This document shows, in pieces, positions 1-8,900 of a stretch of DNA of 64,000 nucleotides. The stretch spans positions 8,307 to 72,306 of the forward strand of contig CAZMSQ010000011.1 in the NCBI GenBank assembly GCA_964569025.1. The letters are read 5' to 3'. The DNA is from CAZMSQ01 sp964569025 (GTDB lineage: Bacteria > Bacteroidota > Bacteroidia > Chitinophagales > Saprospiraceae). Both the position numbers and the translations under genes were made by a program. The notes under the pieces were generated by a model. The model was not told the origin of the DNA. It did not search any database and saw only the letters and a program-made list of their open reading frames with translations. The stretch's first letter is position 1. The number at the start of each line of letters is the position of its first letter.

Positions 1-2
1 AG

Positions 3-869
3 CTTCACATGGATGACGCAGTCAGGCGCTTCCACGCGCAGGTCGATCAATCTTTCTCACTTTTCCTCTACAATCTTTTGGTTTTCAGTCGTGTCACAGC
101 TCGGTCAGTCAAAGACGCTGACCGACGAGCGGCCCGACATCTTCCGACTGAGGAAGATAAACGGTTCACGCCAAAAATTTTTGAGAACGCCCTGATGCAG
201 TCACTCAACAGGAATATACAGTTCAACAAAGAGGTAGACCTGCGCAAATTGCGGGGGCGGTTGAATGAAGACTCTATCCGGCTTATGTATTCAGAGTTCT
301 CAAAAACCGAGTCCTATTCTGAATACATACTCCAGGAAGAACTCACAGATGAGGACCATTGTCAGATGCTTCTGGACTGCTACCGTTTTCTCTCAAAAAA
401 TGGCCATTTTATAGATTTGATGGAAGAGACCTTTCCCAACTGGATTGATGATTCCTCTTTGGTCATCGGTGCGACGAAGAAGGTTATCAAGGCGACTCCT
501 CTTTCAGAAAATTTTCTTGACGAGCACCGACCGGATGCTGATGCCGAATATGCATTTGGCGATACGCTTCTGAAGCGGATGATAATTGAGGATGAGCGCC
601 TACTGGGACTTGTCGAGCCCATTTTAAAGAACTGGGACGCTGAGCGTCTTGCCATTTTAGATATGATTCTCATCAAAATGGCATTGTGCGAGTTCCTTTA
701 CTTTCCGAGTATTCCTGCCAAGGTCACCTTGAATGAATATGTAGAAATTGCAAAGGTATACAGCACTGACAAGAGTAAGGAATTCATCAATGGGATAATG
801 GACAGATTGCTCAAACAACTTTCTGACGAGGGAAAAATCAGAAAGGAAGGCCGAGGACTTCTTGAGTAA
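3..869 (+). CDS. nusB: Transcription antitermination protein NusB (5' end missing)
   Basis: NusB joins NusE (ribosomal protein S10) on boxA RNA in the antitermination complex that sustains rRNA transcription. The C-terminal 130 residues carry the family signature: a NWDAERLAILDMILIKMAL-type helix, then FPSIPAKVTLNEYVEIAK, then STDKSKEFINGIMDRLL. The frame is open to the first base of the window, and the first methionine (position 9) lies inside what should be the N-terminal helical extension seen in Bacteroidota NusB proteins (about 300 residues), so the true start lies upstream. The gene ends at 869 and converges with the coiled-coil gene 18 bases away. Confidence 0.93.
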   Translation, partial: LHMDDAVRRFHAQVDQSFSLFLYNLLVFSRVTARSVKDADRRAARHLPTEEDKRFTPKIFENALMQSLNRNIQFNKEVDLRKLRGRLNEDSIRLMYSEFSKTESYSEYILQEELTDEDHCQMLLDCYRFLSKNGHFIDLMEETFPNWIDDSSLVIGATKKVIKATPLSENFLDEHRPDADAEYAFGDTLLKRMIIEDERLLGLVEPILKNWDAERLAILDMILIKMALCEFLYFPSIPAKVTLNEYVEIAKVYSTDKSKEFINGIMDRLLKQLSDEGKIRKEGRGLLE

Positions 870-887
870 TGGGTTGAATCTTGCTTG

Positions 888-3800
888 TCAACCATCTCCC
901 TGCTGGGCTTTCTTCTGGCTTTCGATTGCTTTGAGCTGTTCCTGGGCCTCCTTGATTTTTTTCTGGAGCTCATCGAGTTGGGCCTGAGCGGCATTCATTT
1001 GCGTTTTCAATTGGGTTGATGCGTCCAGGGCTGCTCTTTTCTCGGTTTCGAGATTTTCGAGTTCAAGGCTGACTGTTTCTAGTTTTTGGCGCGCAGAGAT
1101 CTCAGCCAGTTCGGCATCAGCCCGGGTGGATTCAAGTTGTTCAATTTTGCGTTTTTCTTCGGCAATCAGAGTGGCTGTTTCAGCTTTCACTGCGGTAATT
1201 TGCTCTCTTGACTGGGCTCTGGCATCATAGATGGCCTCCGAGGCTTCTTGTTCGGCGGTGGCAATTTCTTCAAGTGATGCAATGCGTGCTTTTTCTGCCT
1301 CAGACTGGTATTGGGCTCTCTTTGCGGCGGCCTCTGACCGTGCTTGCGCGATGGTCGCGTTTGCCGAGTCACGTGCAGCATCTATGGCGGTCCGGTTTTC
1401 TGCTTCGGCTTCTGCTGCCTGGCGGGCCAGATCCGCGAGCTGGTTTTGGAGGCTGACTCTGGCTTCGGCCTCTGATTCGGCGGCTTGCTGGCGAATTGCC
1501 TTGACTTCATTGGCTGCTTCTTCGCGGGCTGATGCGACTGACTCGGCGGCTTCTTCGCGGGCCTTCAGGGCACTGAGTGCTGCCTCTTCTTTGCTTTGGG
1601 CAACTTGCTGGCGGGCAGCCTGAAGTTCCTGCGCCAGTTGTTCTTTCACTGCTGCCAGCTCTGTAGCAGCTGACTCTTTGGCCTGAGCCACGCTGGCTGC
1701 AATTTGTTCGCGCTCACGGGCACTGTTTTCACGAGCCGATCGCACGGCTTCAGCTTCTTCACTTTGAATCGTGGCAATCTGCTCAGCAGCAGATTTCTTT
1801 GCCTCAGCGATGGCCTCTGCAGATGCCTGTTTGGCAAGGGCAGTGCTTTCCATTGCCTTTGCCATTTCAGTGGCAGAGCGTTCCCTGACGGCTCTGAGTT
1901 CTGCCTCAGCCTTTTCACGGGCTGTCACAATCTCTTCAGCCGTCATGTGCTCTACCTCCTTCTCCTTTTCTTTTGCGAGAGCGATCTTTTGCTCAACCTC
2001 TTTTTGGATTTCGACAATGCGATTTTGGGCAGCAATCTTTGCCTGCTCCATGTCCTTAAGATATTGCTCGCGAGCAATCGTAGCCTGTTCATTAGCTGTT
2101 TTTACACGTGCCTCGGCTTCGATTCGTGCCTTTTCAATCTCAGCTTCGGCCTTTTTCCGAGACTGAGCCACAGCCTCTGCAGATTCTGCAAGGGCTGCCT
2201 CTTGCTTTGCTTTGGCTTCCTGAAGGACCTTCTGGAGTTCTGCTTCTAATCGTATTTTCTCCTGCTCCGCAAGTGCCCGCGCAGAGGCAACTTCTTGCGC
2301 AATTGCAGCCTTTTCCTCTTCGGCCCGCTTTCTGGCTGACTGGATTTCAGTGGCGGCTTCTGTATTGATTTGAGACACTGCCTGATTTGCCTTCTGGCGC
2401 GCATCAGCAACTTCAGCGGCGGTTTGTTCGCGGGCCGATTCAATTTCAGTGGCGGCGAGTTGTTTTTCCTCCGCCACCTGCTTTCTGGTCATGTTAATCT
2501 CCTCTGCCGCTCGTCTTCTGGCTTCCGTAACTTCCACAGCTGCCGACTCTTTCTCCTTTGCAATTTGTTCTTTGAGATCGGCAATTTCTGCCACAGAAGC
2601 TTCCCGGATAAGCGCCTTCTCCTCTTCCACCTTTCTTCGTGCCTCAGCCAGTTCAACTGCTATACGCTGCTTTTCCAACACAGCATTCTCCCGAATCTGC
2701 GCCACCTCCCTCGCAGTTTCTTCCTTGATCGATAAAATCTGCTCTGACGCTGTTTTCTGGGCTGTGACAACATCATCTACTGTCCGTTCTCTTTCGACAG
2801 CGGCCTGCTGCCTCGCTGCTTCAATGGTGGTGGAGGTCTCTTTGCGAATGCGCAGCAACTCCCCTTCTGCGTTCTCGCGAGCCGATGCAATTTCATCTGC
2901 GTACTCAGTCTTCGCAACCTGAAGTTGCTGTTGCACACGCGATATTTCTTCTGCAGCCTTAGACCTTGCTGCGGCAACTTCTTCTGCTGTTTCGAGATGC
3001 ACCCGCTGGATTTCCTCGGCCGCCTTCCGCCGGGTTTCCATGACATCCAAATTGATGCGCTCAATTTCCGTGCGTGCTTTTTGACGAGCCTCAGCCACCA
3101 TGGCATTGAATTCCTCCCGCGACTTTTCAATCTCTTCCTGCGAGCGCTTCCGGGCATCCAGCACATCCTGCGCATATTGCGCTTTTTTGGACTCCGCGTT
3201 ATCTCTGGCAGTGCCCACTTCTAACTGTAACTCCCGCTTTGTTTCATCCGTCCTTTGCCTCTCACTCACAATTTCTTGCCTTAAACGCTCCTTTTCCCTT
3301 TCGAGCTGCTTTTTGAGTTCCTCCAGTTCCTGATCATTCAGGGCAGAAATATCAGCTACCTTGCGCACTGTTGGCTGGCCTGAGGCAGGCGGTGTGGACT
3401 CAGATCTGGCAGATGGCTGAGACGTCGGTGCTGATGGTTTTACCGATTCTTCGGCAGCAACTGGCTGGGCAGGAGCTGTCACAACACGGTCAGGATCAAG
3501 CGTTGTTAGAAGACAATTGGCAAGGTTTCGCAACTCCGTCACCCGATTTTCAGAAATGGTGAATTTTCGCATCTGATTGGAGCCATCACTGAAATAACTT
3601 TTGATATAGAGGGTGTTGACTGAAGAGGTGGCAAGCCACTCGAGGAGCTCCATATCCATCTGGACCGAATTCTGGTAAAACGGAATTCCTCCTTGCACGG
3701 AAGACTCCCGCAAATCAAGAAACCGGAAATTCCGACGATTCTTGTTGTTGTCCATTAATGTCAGTTCATCTCCGACCTTTAAGGACTCCCCCCCTTTGGA

Positions 3801-4016
3801 AGAAACCACTGCGGTCACTCCTCGCTCATTGAGCACAAGACCCATGTTGTAGCTATACTCCGCCCGAATGACGAGTGTCATTTGAGTCGTCTTTAAAATC
3901 TGTGTGCCGTTTATAACCTTGTTCTCTGCAATAATTGTACTGCAATCCTGTGCTCTGCCCGGCAGGCCAACAACAAAAGACAGCAGGAAGACTAAAAGAA
4001 CTCTGTGTTGCACCAT
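888..4016 (-). CDS. Secreted, very long Ala/Glu/Arg-rich coiled-coil protein
   Basis: I do not recognise a named family. The protein (about 1042 residues from the start chosen) has a signal peptide with a hydrophobic VLLVFLLSFVVGL core, a globular N-terminal part of roughly 170 residues, a Pro/Ser/Thr linker, and then about 800 residues of nearly uninterrupted charged helix to the C-terminus. In the helical part, AR/TR pairs recur at spacings such as 11, 18 and 22 residues, which suggests hendecad (11-residue) phasing rather than a plain heptad. It is probably a periplasmic or envelope-attached rod. An upstream methionine at 4049 is possible, but a TATATTTG promoter element at 4067-4060 would place transcription start almost on it, so I prefer the ATG at 4016. 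Function unknown. Confidence 0.8.
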   Translation of the reverse strand: MVQHRVLLVFLLSFVVGLPGRAQDCSTIIAENKVINGTQILKTTQMTLVIRAEYSYNMGLVLNERGVTAVVSSKGGESLKVGDELTLMDNNKNRRNFRFLDLRESSVQGGIPFYQNSVQMDMELLEWLATSSVNTLYIKSYFSDGSNQMRKFTISENRVTELRNLANCLLTTLDPDRVVTAPAQPVAAEESVKPSAPTSQPSARSESTPPASGQPTVRKVADISALNDQELEELKKQLEREKERLRQEIVSERQRTDETKRELQLEVGTARDNAESKKAQYAQDVLDARKRSQEEIEKSREEFNAMVAEARQKARTEIERINLDVMETRRKAAEEIQRVHLETAEEVAAARSKAAEEISRVQQQLQVAKTEYADEIASARENAEGELLRIRKETSTTIEAARQQAAVERERTVDDVVTAQKTASEQILSIKEETAREVAQIRENAVLEKQRIAVELAEARRKVEEEKALIREASVAEIADLKEQIAKEKESAAVEVTEARRRAAEEINMTRKQVAEEKQLAATEIESAREQTAAEVADARQKANQAVSQINTEAATEIQSARKRAEEEKAAIAQEVASARALAEQEKIRLEAELQKVLQEAKAKQEAALAESAEAVAQSRKKAEAEIEKARIEAEARVKTANEQATIAREQYLKDMEQAKIAAQNRIVEIQKEVEQKIALAKEKEKEVEHMTAEEIVTAREKAEAELRAVRERSATEMAKAMESTALAKQASAEAIAEAKKSAAEQIATIQSEEAEAVRSARENSAREREQIAASVAQAKESAATELAAVKEQLAQELQAARQQVAQSKEEAALSALKAREEAAESVASAREEAANEVKAIRQQAAESEAEARVSLQNQLADLARQAAEAEAENRTAIDAARDSANATIAQARSEAAAKRAQYQSEAEKARIASLEEIATAEQEASEAIYDARAQSREQITAVKAETATLIAEEKRKIEQLESTRADAELAEISARQKLETVSLELENLETEKRAALDASTQLKTQMNAAQAQLDELQKKIKEAQEQLKAIESQKKAQQGDG

Positions 4017-4059
4017 GGTGAGACCGGATTTGAAAGATGGAACGAGCATAATTACCCTA

Positions 4060-4067
4060 CAAATATA
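4060..4067 (-). promoter_or_regulatory. Candidate -7 promoter element for the coiled-coil gene
   Basis: The minus strand reads TATATTTG, matching the Bacteroidota -7 consensus TAnnTTTG. It lies about 45 bases upstream of the ATG at 4016. No clear -33 TTG is seen at the usual distance. Confidence 0.5.
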
Positions 4068-4210
4068 ATTTTGATTCAGCCCTTTTCATAATAAAAAGAC
4101 TTCCATATGGATAAGGCTGACAAAAATTGTTTCCTATTTTTCTGTACGATTTGTTGCAATATTCAAAATAATTTTTGAAATTTGCAACATTGTGTTTTAA
4201 TTATTTTATC

Positions 4211-5086
4211 ATGATGCCATATAAGCACCCTCATTTGCCTGCCACCTCTTCTCCTCACCATGCACTGCCCGAACCAGCAATGGCACTTCCAACACCTTAC
4301 TGGTGGATATTGATTGGTTTCGGGCTGATGCTCTGGCTTTCAGGAAATACGCCATTTCCACAGCCGACATTGTTTTCGAATTCTCGAATCATCAACAGTT
4401 CTGTTTCAGCAGTCAGGACAGGAACTGGTCCGGACAGACCAACAAGTTCTTTTGGAAGGTCAGACGATGCAGTTTCTGAGGCCCCATCCACCATTCATGC
4501 TTCTGTACCTCCACCCATGAACATCTCACTGCTGACACCCAGTGAACCAGAACCCGAAGTCCAATTTCGAAACCTGACATTTCTGCTAAGCCCTGATTAT
4601 GCCTCTCGAAAAGGCATTCCAACTCATCTCGTAGAGCTAAAGCGCCAAAAATGCTTGAACTATATGAAACGATTTGGGCCGATTGCCCGGCAAGAAATGG
4701 AACTATACGGCATTCCTGCAAGTATCAAGTTGGCTCAAGGGCTTCTCGAGAGCGATGTTGGAGAAAGCACTCTTGCAACCGATAACAGAAACCACTTTGG
4801 GATCAAATGCTTTTCAAAGACCTGCTCCAAAGGGCACTGCAGCAATCACAATGATGATAGCCACAAAGATTTTTTCAGGATATATTCGTCCGCATGGGAA
4901 AGTTACCGTGCTCACAGCCAGTTTCTTCAGCAAGACAGATACCGGCACCTCAGGCGATTGGCTGAAAACGATTACAAGGGATGGGCGCATGGCCTGAAAA
5001 ATGCCGGGTATGCAACTGATCCTGCGTATCCTGATAAACTGATAGCAATCATAGAAGGACTTGGCCTTCAGGATTGGGATCAATAG
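4211..5086 (+). CDS. Membrane-anchored glucosaminidase (GH73/FlgJ-like peptidoglycan hydrolase)
   Basis: Predicted endo-beta-N-acetylglucosaminidase that cleaves the glycan strand of peptidoglycan. The C-terminal half is a glucosaminidase domain: the segment around IKLAQGLLESDVGES carries the expected catalytic Glu (near residue 180), followed by NHFGIKC and a C-terminal AGYATDPAYPDKLIAIIE signature. The N-terminus has one hydrophobic segment (YWWILIGFGLMLWL), then a low-complexity Ser/Thr/Pro linker, so it is likely inner-membrane anchored with the domain in the periplasm. An upstream TTG at 4175 is in frame, but the tandem ATGs at 4211 and 4214 are better starts. Two cysteine-bearing loops (CFSKTCSKGHC) are unusual insertions. 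Confidence 0.85.
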   Translation: MMPYKHPHLPATSSPHHALPEPAMALPTPYWWILIGFGLMLWLSGNTPFPQPTLFSNSRIINSSVSAVRTGTGPDRPTSSFGRSDDAVSEAPSTIHASVPPPMNISLLTPSEPEPEVQFRNLTFLLSPDYASRKGIPTHLVELKRQKCLNYMKRFGPIARQEMELYGIPASIKLAQGLLESDVGESTLATDNRNHFGIKCFSKTCSKGHCSNHNDDSHKDFFRIYSSAWESYRAHSQFLQQDRYRHLRRLAENDYKGWAHGLKNAGYATDPAYPDKLIAIIEGLGLQDWDQ

Positions 5087-5110
5087 CCATTTTTTCGGTT
5101 ACCAAAATCG

Positions 5111-5118
5111 TACATTTG
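5111..5118 (+). promoter_or_regulatory. Candidate -7 promoter element for 3-hydroxybutyryl-CoA dehydrogenase
   Basis: TACATTTG matches TAnnTTTG and lies 52 bases before the ATG at 5171. A T-rich run at 5090-5096 sits in the -33 region but is not a clean TTG. Confidence 0.55.
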
Positions 5119-5170
5119 CCCCGAAATCAGGTACGCTGATATTGGCACGTTACCTCTCAAATCTCAACAG

Positions 5171-6061
5171 ATGAACAACATTACCGTCATCGGCGCCGGC
5201 ACCATGGGAAACGGCATTGCTCATGTTTTTGCTATGAATGGTTTTCAGGTCAGCCTGGTCGATCTGTCAGAAGATGTCCTCAACCAAGCCAGAAATACCA
5301 TTGAGAAAAACCTGAGCCGTATGGTTCAAAAAGAAAAAATATCAGAGTCCGATAAATCCCGGACGCTCGAAAGTTTGTCATTTCATACGGATATGAGGTT
5401 TGCATCAAAAACGGCAGATCTCATTGTAGAGGCAGCGACCGAGCGGCTAGATCTCAAGCTTGAAATTTTCAGATCCATCGATGCCGCATCTCCTTCACAT
5501 ACAATTCTGGCAACCAACACTTCATCAATTTCAATTACAAAAATCGGCTCAGCAACCTCCCGGCCTGACAAGGTCATAGGCATGCATTTCATGAATCCGG
5601 TTCCTGTTATGAAACTCGTAGAAGTCATTAGGGGCTATGCGACCAGCGACGAGGTGACTTCGACCATCATGGCACTCTCCGAAAGACTCGGGAAAGTCCC
5701 TGTCGAGGTCAATGATTATCCCGGCTTTGTTGCCAATCGCATTCTAATGCCAATGATCAATGAAGCTATTTATACACTGTTTGAAGGTGTTGCCGGGGTC
5801 TCAGAAATAGACACCGTCATGAAGCTCGGAATGGCACACCCGATGGGTCCGCTTCAACTCGCAGATTTTATCGGACTGGATGTTTGCCTGTCAATCCTGA
5901 ATGTCCTGCACGATGGCTTTGGCCAGCCAAAATATGCACCCTGCCCACTGCTTGTAAATATGGTGACTGCAGGAAAATTAGGCATGAAATCAGGTGAAGG
6001 CTTTTATTCCTATACCCATGGCACCAAAGAGTTGAGAGTCGCTCCGACATTCGAATCCTAA
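5171..6061 (+). CDS. hbd: 3-hydroxybutyryl-CoA dehydrogenase
   Basis: NAD(P)-dependent oxidation of L-3-hydroxyacyl-CoA to 3-oxoacyl-CoA, in beta-oxidation or butanoate metabolism. The Rossmann fold starts at once with GAGTMG (residues 8-13). Further family marks are ATNTSSIS, GMHFMNPVPVMKLVE with the catalytic His at residue 139, VNDYPGFVANRILMPMINEA, and the C-terminal GPLQLADFIGLDVCL. At 296 residues it is the normal length of the single-function enzyme, with no enoyl-CoA hydratase fusion. It is transcribed alone from its own promoter-like element and converges with the peroxidase gene. Confidence 0.95.
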   Translation: MNNITVIGAGTMGNGIAHVFAMNGFQVSLVDLSEDVLNQARNTIEKNLSRMVQKEKISESDKSRTLESLSFHTDMRFASKTADLIVEAATERLDLKLEIFRSIDAASPSHTILATNTSSISITKIGSATSRPDKVIGMHFMNPVPVMKLVEVIRGYATSDEVTSTIMALSERLGKVPVEVNDYPGFVANRILMPMINEAIYTLFEGVAGVSEIDTVMKLGMAHPMGPLQLADFIGLDVCLSILNVLHDGFGQPKYAPCPLLVNMVTAGKLGMKSGEGFYSYTHGTKELRVAPTFES

Positions 6062-6104
6062 TTCAGAGATTCGTTGCGTTGTGCTTTTTGAGACCAGGTA
6101 ATCA

Positions 6105-7247
6105 CTATTCAAAAGGATTGGTGAGGTCAGCATTTGATGTAAGCTGATCATCAGTGAGCATCCTGAGAAAAGCAACAATCTGGGCTTTTTGCTCGTCGTT
6201 TAACCCCAAAGGATAGAGCAGTGGATCTTCGTTGATTGCTGTGTGGCCACCGGAATTGTAATGCTCAACCACCTCCTCAAGTGAATTGAACCGACCATCA
6301 TGCATATATGGGGCTGTCAATTCGATGTTTCGCAGTGTTGGTATCCGAAATAAACCATTGTCAAGCAGGCGGCCGGTTACAGCCCCTCTGCCAGGATCCT
6401 CAAAATTCAGCAAGTCCTGTGTCGTTGGTCCAACCGAATCCAACCCGTTATTTCGATACTCATTCGTCGTCATTAAAAAGCCAGTGTGACAATGCCCGCA
6501 TTCTGCATCAGGCAAAAACTCGTCAGAGTCGAAAAACATATCATGACCAGCAATCTCATCATCTGTAGGAATATAGGCACCACGCAAAAAGCGATCGTAT
6601 TTTGAAGTGCCGCTGCTGAGCATGATACGCTCGAATTGAGCGAGCGCCCGTACGGCAAGATCTCTTGTAATTTCCCGGGTGGAAGAGATACCAAATGCCT
6701 TTCGAAACATATCCGGATACAGAGGGTGGTTTTGCAGTTTTCGCTCAACATTCGGCCATGTGTTGTGCAGTTCGACAGGATCTTCAACCGGAAGAACTGC
6801 TTGTTCCTCCAGGGTTGCAACCCGACCATCCCAAAAAAGGCCTCTGTCGTAATATGCCACATTCACCAAAGACATGGAAGACCGCCGGGCAGGAAGTCCA
6901 TCGATGCCAATTGGAAAATCCGAATTATCTGAAAATGCTGCTTGTGGGAGATGGCATGATGCACATGCCATGGTGCTGTCTCCCGACAAAATTGGGTCAT
7001 AAAACAAGAAGCGACCAAGCTGAACACCATCTTCAGTCAAGGGATTGTCAGATGGAACCGGGAGCGGAGGAAACCCAGGAGGCAGGGTGTACTCGTAGGG
7101 TTCCGGTTCATACGCAATGTGAAGAAGCGATTTCACACCATCAGAATCTTCATCTCCTGGAAAACCAGATCCTTCTCCACATCCGACGGAAAGCAACAAC
7201 AAACCTGCAATCAAAATGGATGCAAGAAAATTGTTACGCATGGTCAT
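6105..7247 (-). CDS. Di-haem cytochrome c peroxidase / MauG-family lipoprotein
   Basis: Periplasmic di-haem enzyme of the CcpA/MauG family. It has two c-type haem sites, CASCH (residues 95-99) and CGHCH (250-254), plus conserved family segments LGRFLFYDPILSGD, SLVNVAYY, LFWDGR, FRIPTLRNIELTAPYMHDGRF and LEEVVEHYN. The N-terminus is a lipoprotein signal (lipobox ending at C23). It is encoded 12 bases downstream of an MbnP-like lipoprotein in the same orientation, the arrangement known for MbnP/MbnH pairs in which a MauG-like enzyme modifies its partner. Sequence alone cannot tell hydrogen-peroxide scavenging from a protein-modifying role. Confidence 0.9.
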   Translation of the reverse strand: MTMRNNFLASILIAGLLLLSVGCGEGSGFPGDEDSDGVKSLLHIAYEPEPYEYTLPPGFPPLPVPSDNPLTEDGVQLGRFLFYDPILSGDSTMACASCHLPQAAFSDNSDFPIGIDGLPARRSSMSLVNVAYYDRGLFWDGRVATLEEQAVLPVEDPVELHNTWPNVERKLQNHPLYPDMFRKAFGISSTREITRDLAVRALAQFERIMLSSGTSKYDRFLRGAYIPTDDEIAGHDMFFDSDEFLPDAECGHCHTGFLMTTNEYRNNGLDSVGPTTQDLLNFEDPGRGAVTGRLLDNGLFRIPTLRNIELTAPYMHDGRFNSLEEVVEHYNSGGHTAINEDPLLYPLGLNDEQKAQIVAFLRMLTDDQLTSNADLTNPFE

Positions 7248-7259
7248 GTGTTATCTTTT

Positions 7260-8060
7260 TTATTTCAGAACTTGAAAAGCCATCCGCGCATTTGCTGCTA
7301 CCTTTTCTGCAACGTCTTCGTCGGTATCTTCCCAAATATCTACCCCATTTAGCAAAATAAAGACATCCAACAACACGTGAATCTCAGCGTCAAATCCGGT
7401 GACTTGTAAAAGTGTAACGCCATTCTCGAGAAAAACGTTTTCTGAAAACCTCAAAAGGACTTCTCGCGACAAATCCGGGTCTTCGATGCTTGTAAAATGA
7501 ATGGCAAAATCTGCCATGGATTGCGACATCGTATCAAGGAGCACTGGAACACCGCTTCTGACAGGGTGACCTACCGGGAATAATTCCGGAGAAGCGCTCT
7601 CCAGATGTGCAGGGAGGCCAAAAGAAAACGACAAACTGTCAAATTGGATGCCAGGGTGTATGAATGTACCTGTGCTCGTGGCACTCTCTCCGGGCATAAA
7701 ACGAATCACATCGTCAATTATGCTGATCGACGGAGAATCAATGACCAGCAATTCTTCAACTCTGTAAGCACCTTGATGTGTAGACGATTGAAGAGCAAAA
7801 TCTGAAAGAAACCCTTCCAAAGCTGTAAACCTGACAGAGTCAGCTCCAATCACAAACGTCTGATTCAGTTGGAAGTCCAAGGTATCCCATCGAAAATCAA
7901 GGTCAATCATGAGTCCGGGGTATTCGCAGCAGCAATTCCGGTCGGCCGTTACCTCAAAATTGAGTGCCTGCTCATCGAGGCATCCGTCTTTTGGCTCGCT
8001 GCAAGAATACAAAACCAGAAGGAAGGACAAACCTGAGATGAGCGGTGATAGTTTAACCAT
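7260..8060 (-). CDS. MbnP-like lipoprotein (partner of the adjacent di-haem enzyme)
   Basis: Lipoprotein with its lipobox Cys at residue 20 from the start used (ATG at 8060; an in-frame ATG at 8084 gives an implausible signal). After the anchor comes a Cys-rich stretch, NCCCEYPGL, then beta-rich sequence whose FQLNQTF, VRFTALEGFLSDFAL and FDSLSFSFGLP segments resemble the MbnP family (PF20243 type). In characterised MbnP a tryptophan is oxidised to kynurenine by the MauG-like MbnH and contributes to copper binding. Here the W-x-W region I would expect after the SFSFGLP strand is not present, and the only Trp residues are in RWDT and DIWED. The family assignment is therefore moderate and copper binding unproven. 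It overlaps the exonuclease gene by 8 bases. Confidence 0.6.
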   Translation of the reverse strand: MVKLSPLISGLSFLLVLYSCSEPKDGCLDEQALNFEVTADRNCCCEYPGLMIDLDFRWDTLDFQLNQTFVIGADSVRFTALEGFLSDFALQSSTHQGAYRVEELLVIDSPSISIIDDVIRFMPGESATSTGTFIHPGIQFDSLSFSFGLPAHLESASPELFPVGHPVRSGVPVLLDTMSQSMADFAIHFTSIEDPDLSREVLLRFSENVFLENGVTLLQVTGFDAEIHVLLDVFILLNGVDIWEDTDEDVAEKVAANARMAFQVLK

Positions 8061-8877
8061 TCTTCTGATTCCGCTCATAATCACTGACTAATTCCCGGAT
8101 TATTTCTTTTACTTGAAATGAAAACTCCTTGTTCAGCATCCATGAAAGATACTGCTTGTCTTCCGATAGGGTTTTTCCCACAGGTTTTCCGACATATTTT
8201 CCAAAATTAAATACAATCTCACCATTGTGATCACGCTTCAACCGCTGGGTGGCATCCACCAGCCTGTGATCTGTGGTAAACTCATGGAGTGCTTTGATGT
8301 CATTGCGCACGGGCTGGGGAATTACCTCTCCATCGTCTGAAATCAAGTCTGTCCCGGCATATTTTTCAAGCTGCCCTTTGAGCACACTCACGGTGGCCCG
8401 GACATCTGCCAGTGCGTCATGCGCATCATCAAGTTCTTCATCGCAATAGAACCTCATTGCTGCCTTGAGGTTCCGTGGTTCCATCTTATAGAAGATCCGC
8501 TGCACATCGATGGTCCGGCGGCTATTCATATCGAAATTAATACCGACCCGCCCGAACTCCTCAATAAGCATCGGGATATCAAACCTGTTGCTGTTGTACC
8601 CCGCCAGGTCAGCGTCTCCAATAAATGAGTAAATCTTATCTGCTACCTGCGGAAACGTTGGCTTGTTAGCAAGATCTGCATTGGTCAGCCCATGAACCTG
8701 CATGGCCTCCTCAGAAATCGGAATACCCGGATTGATGAGCATAGAAAGTTCATCCGGCTCAATCTTCTTTGGAGAAAACTTGAGAATCGCTATTTGGACG
8801 ATTCGATCGCGGACAACATTGAGACCGGTTGCCTCCAGGTCAAAAAAGCATAAGTCCTTCTTCAGGTTAAAAGCCAT
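8053..8877 (-). CDS. DEDDh 3'-5' exonuclease (DNA polymerase III epsilon-like)
   Basis: The N-terminal exonuclease domain has all DEDDh motifs: Exo I FDLEATGL (D13, E15), Exo II GYNSNRFDIPML, and Exo III HDALADVRAT. The C-terminal 80 residues contain a NFGKYVGKPV segment common in standalone polymerase III epsilon-like proteins of Bacteroidota. The likely role is 3'-5' exonucleolytic processing in repair or DNA turnover rather than being the core proofreading subunit, but this cannot be settled from the sequence. It heads the run exonuclease, MbnP-like, di-haem enzyme and overlaps the next gene by 8 bases; functional relation to those two is not obvious. Confidence 0.9.
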   Translation of the reverse strand: MAFNLKKDLCFFDLEATGLNVVRDRIVQIAILKFSPKKIEPDELSMLINPGIPISEEAMQVHGLTNADLANKPTFPQVADKIYSFIGDADLAGYNSNRFDIPMLIEEFGRVGINFDMNSRRTIDVQRIFYKMEPRNLKAAMRFYCDEELDDAHDALADVRATVSVLKGQLEKYAGTDLISDDGEVIPQPVRNDIKALHEFTTDHRLVDATQRLKRDHNGEIVFNFGKYVGKPVGKTLSEDKQYLSWMLNKEFSFQVKEIIRELVSDYERNQKNG

Positions 8878-8900
8878 CAGTCCTTCAATTTTATTGCCGC

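Noticed and set aside
1704..2249. Long plus-strand frames opposite the coiled-coil gene
   Set aside because: They arise because Ala/Glu/Arg codons of the true gene lack stops on the other strand; the translations are Ser/Cys/Phe-rich with no domain or signal.
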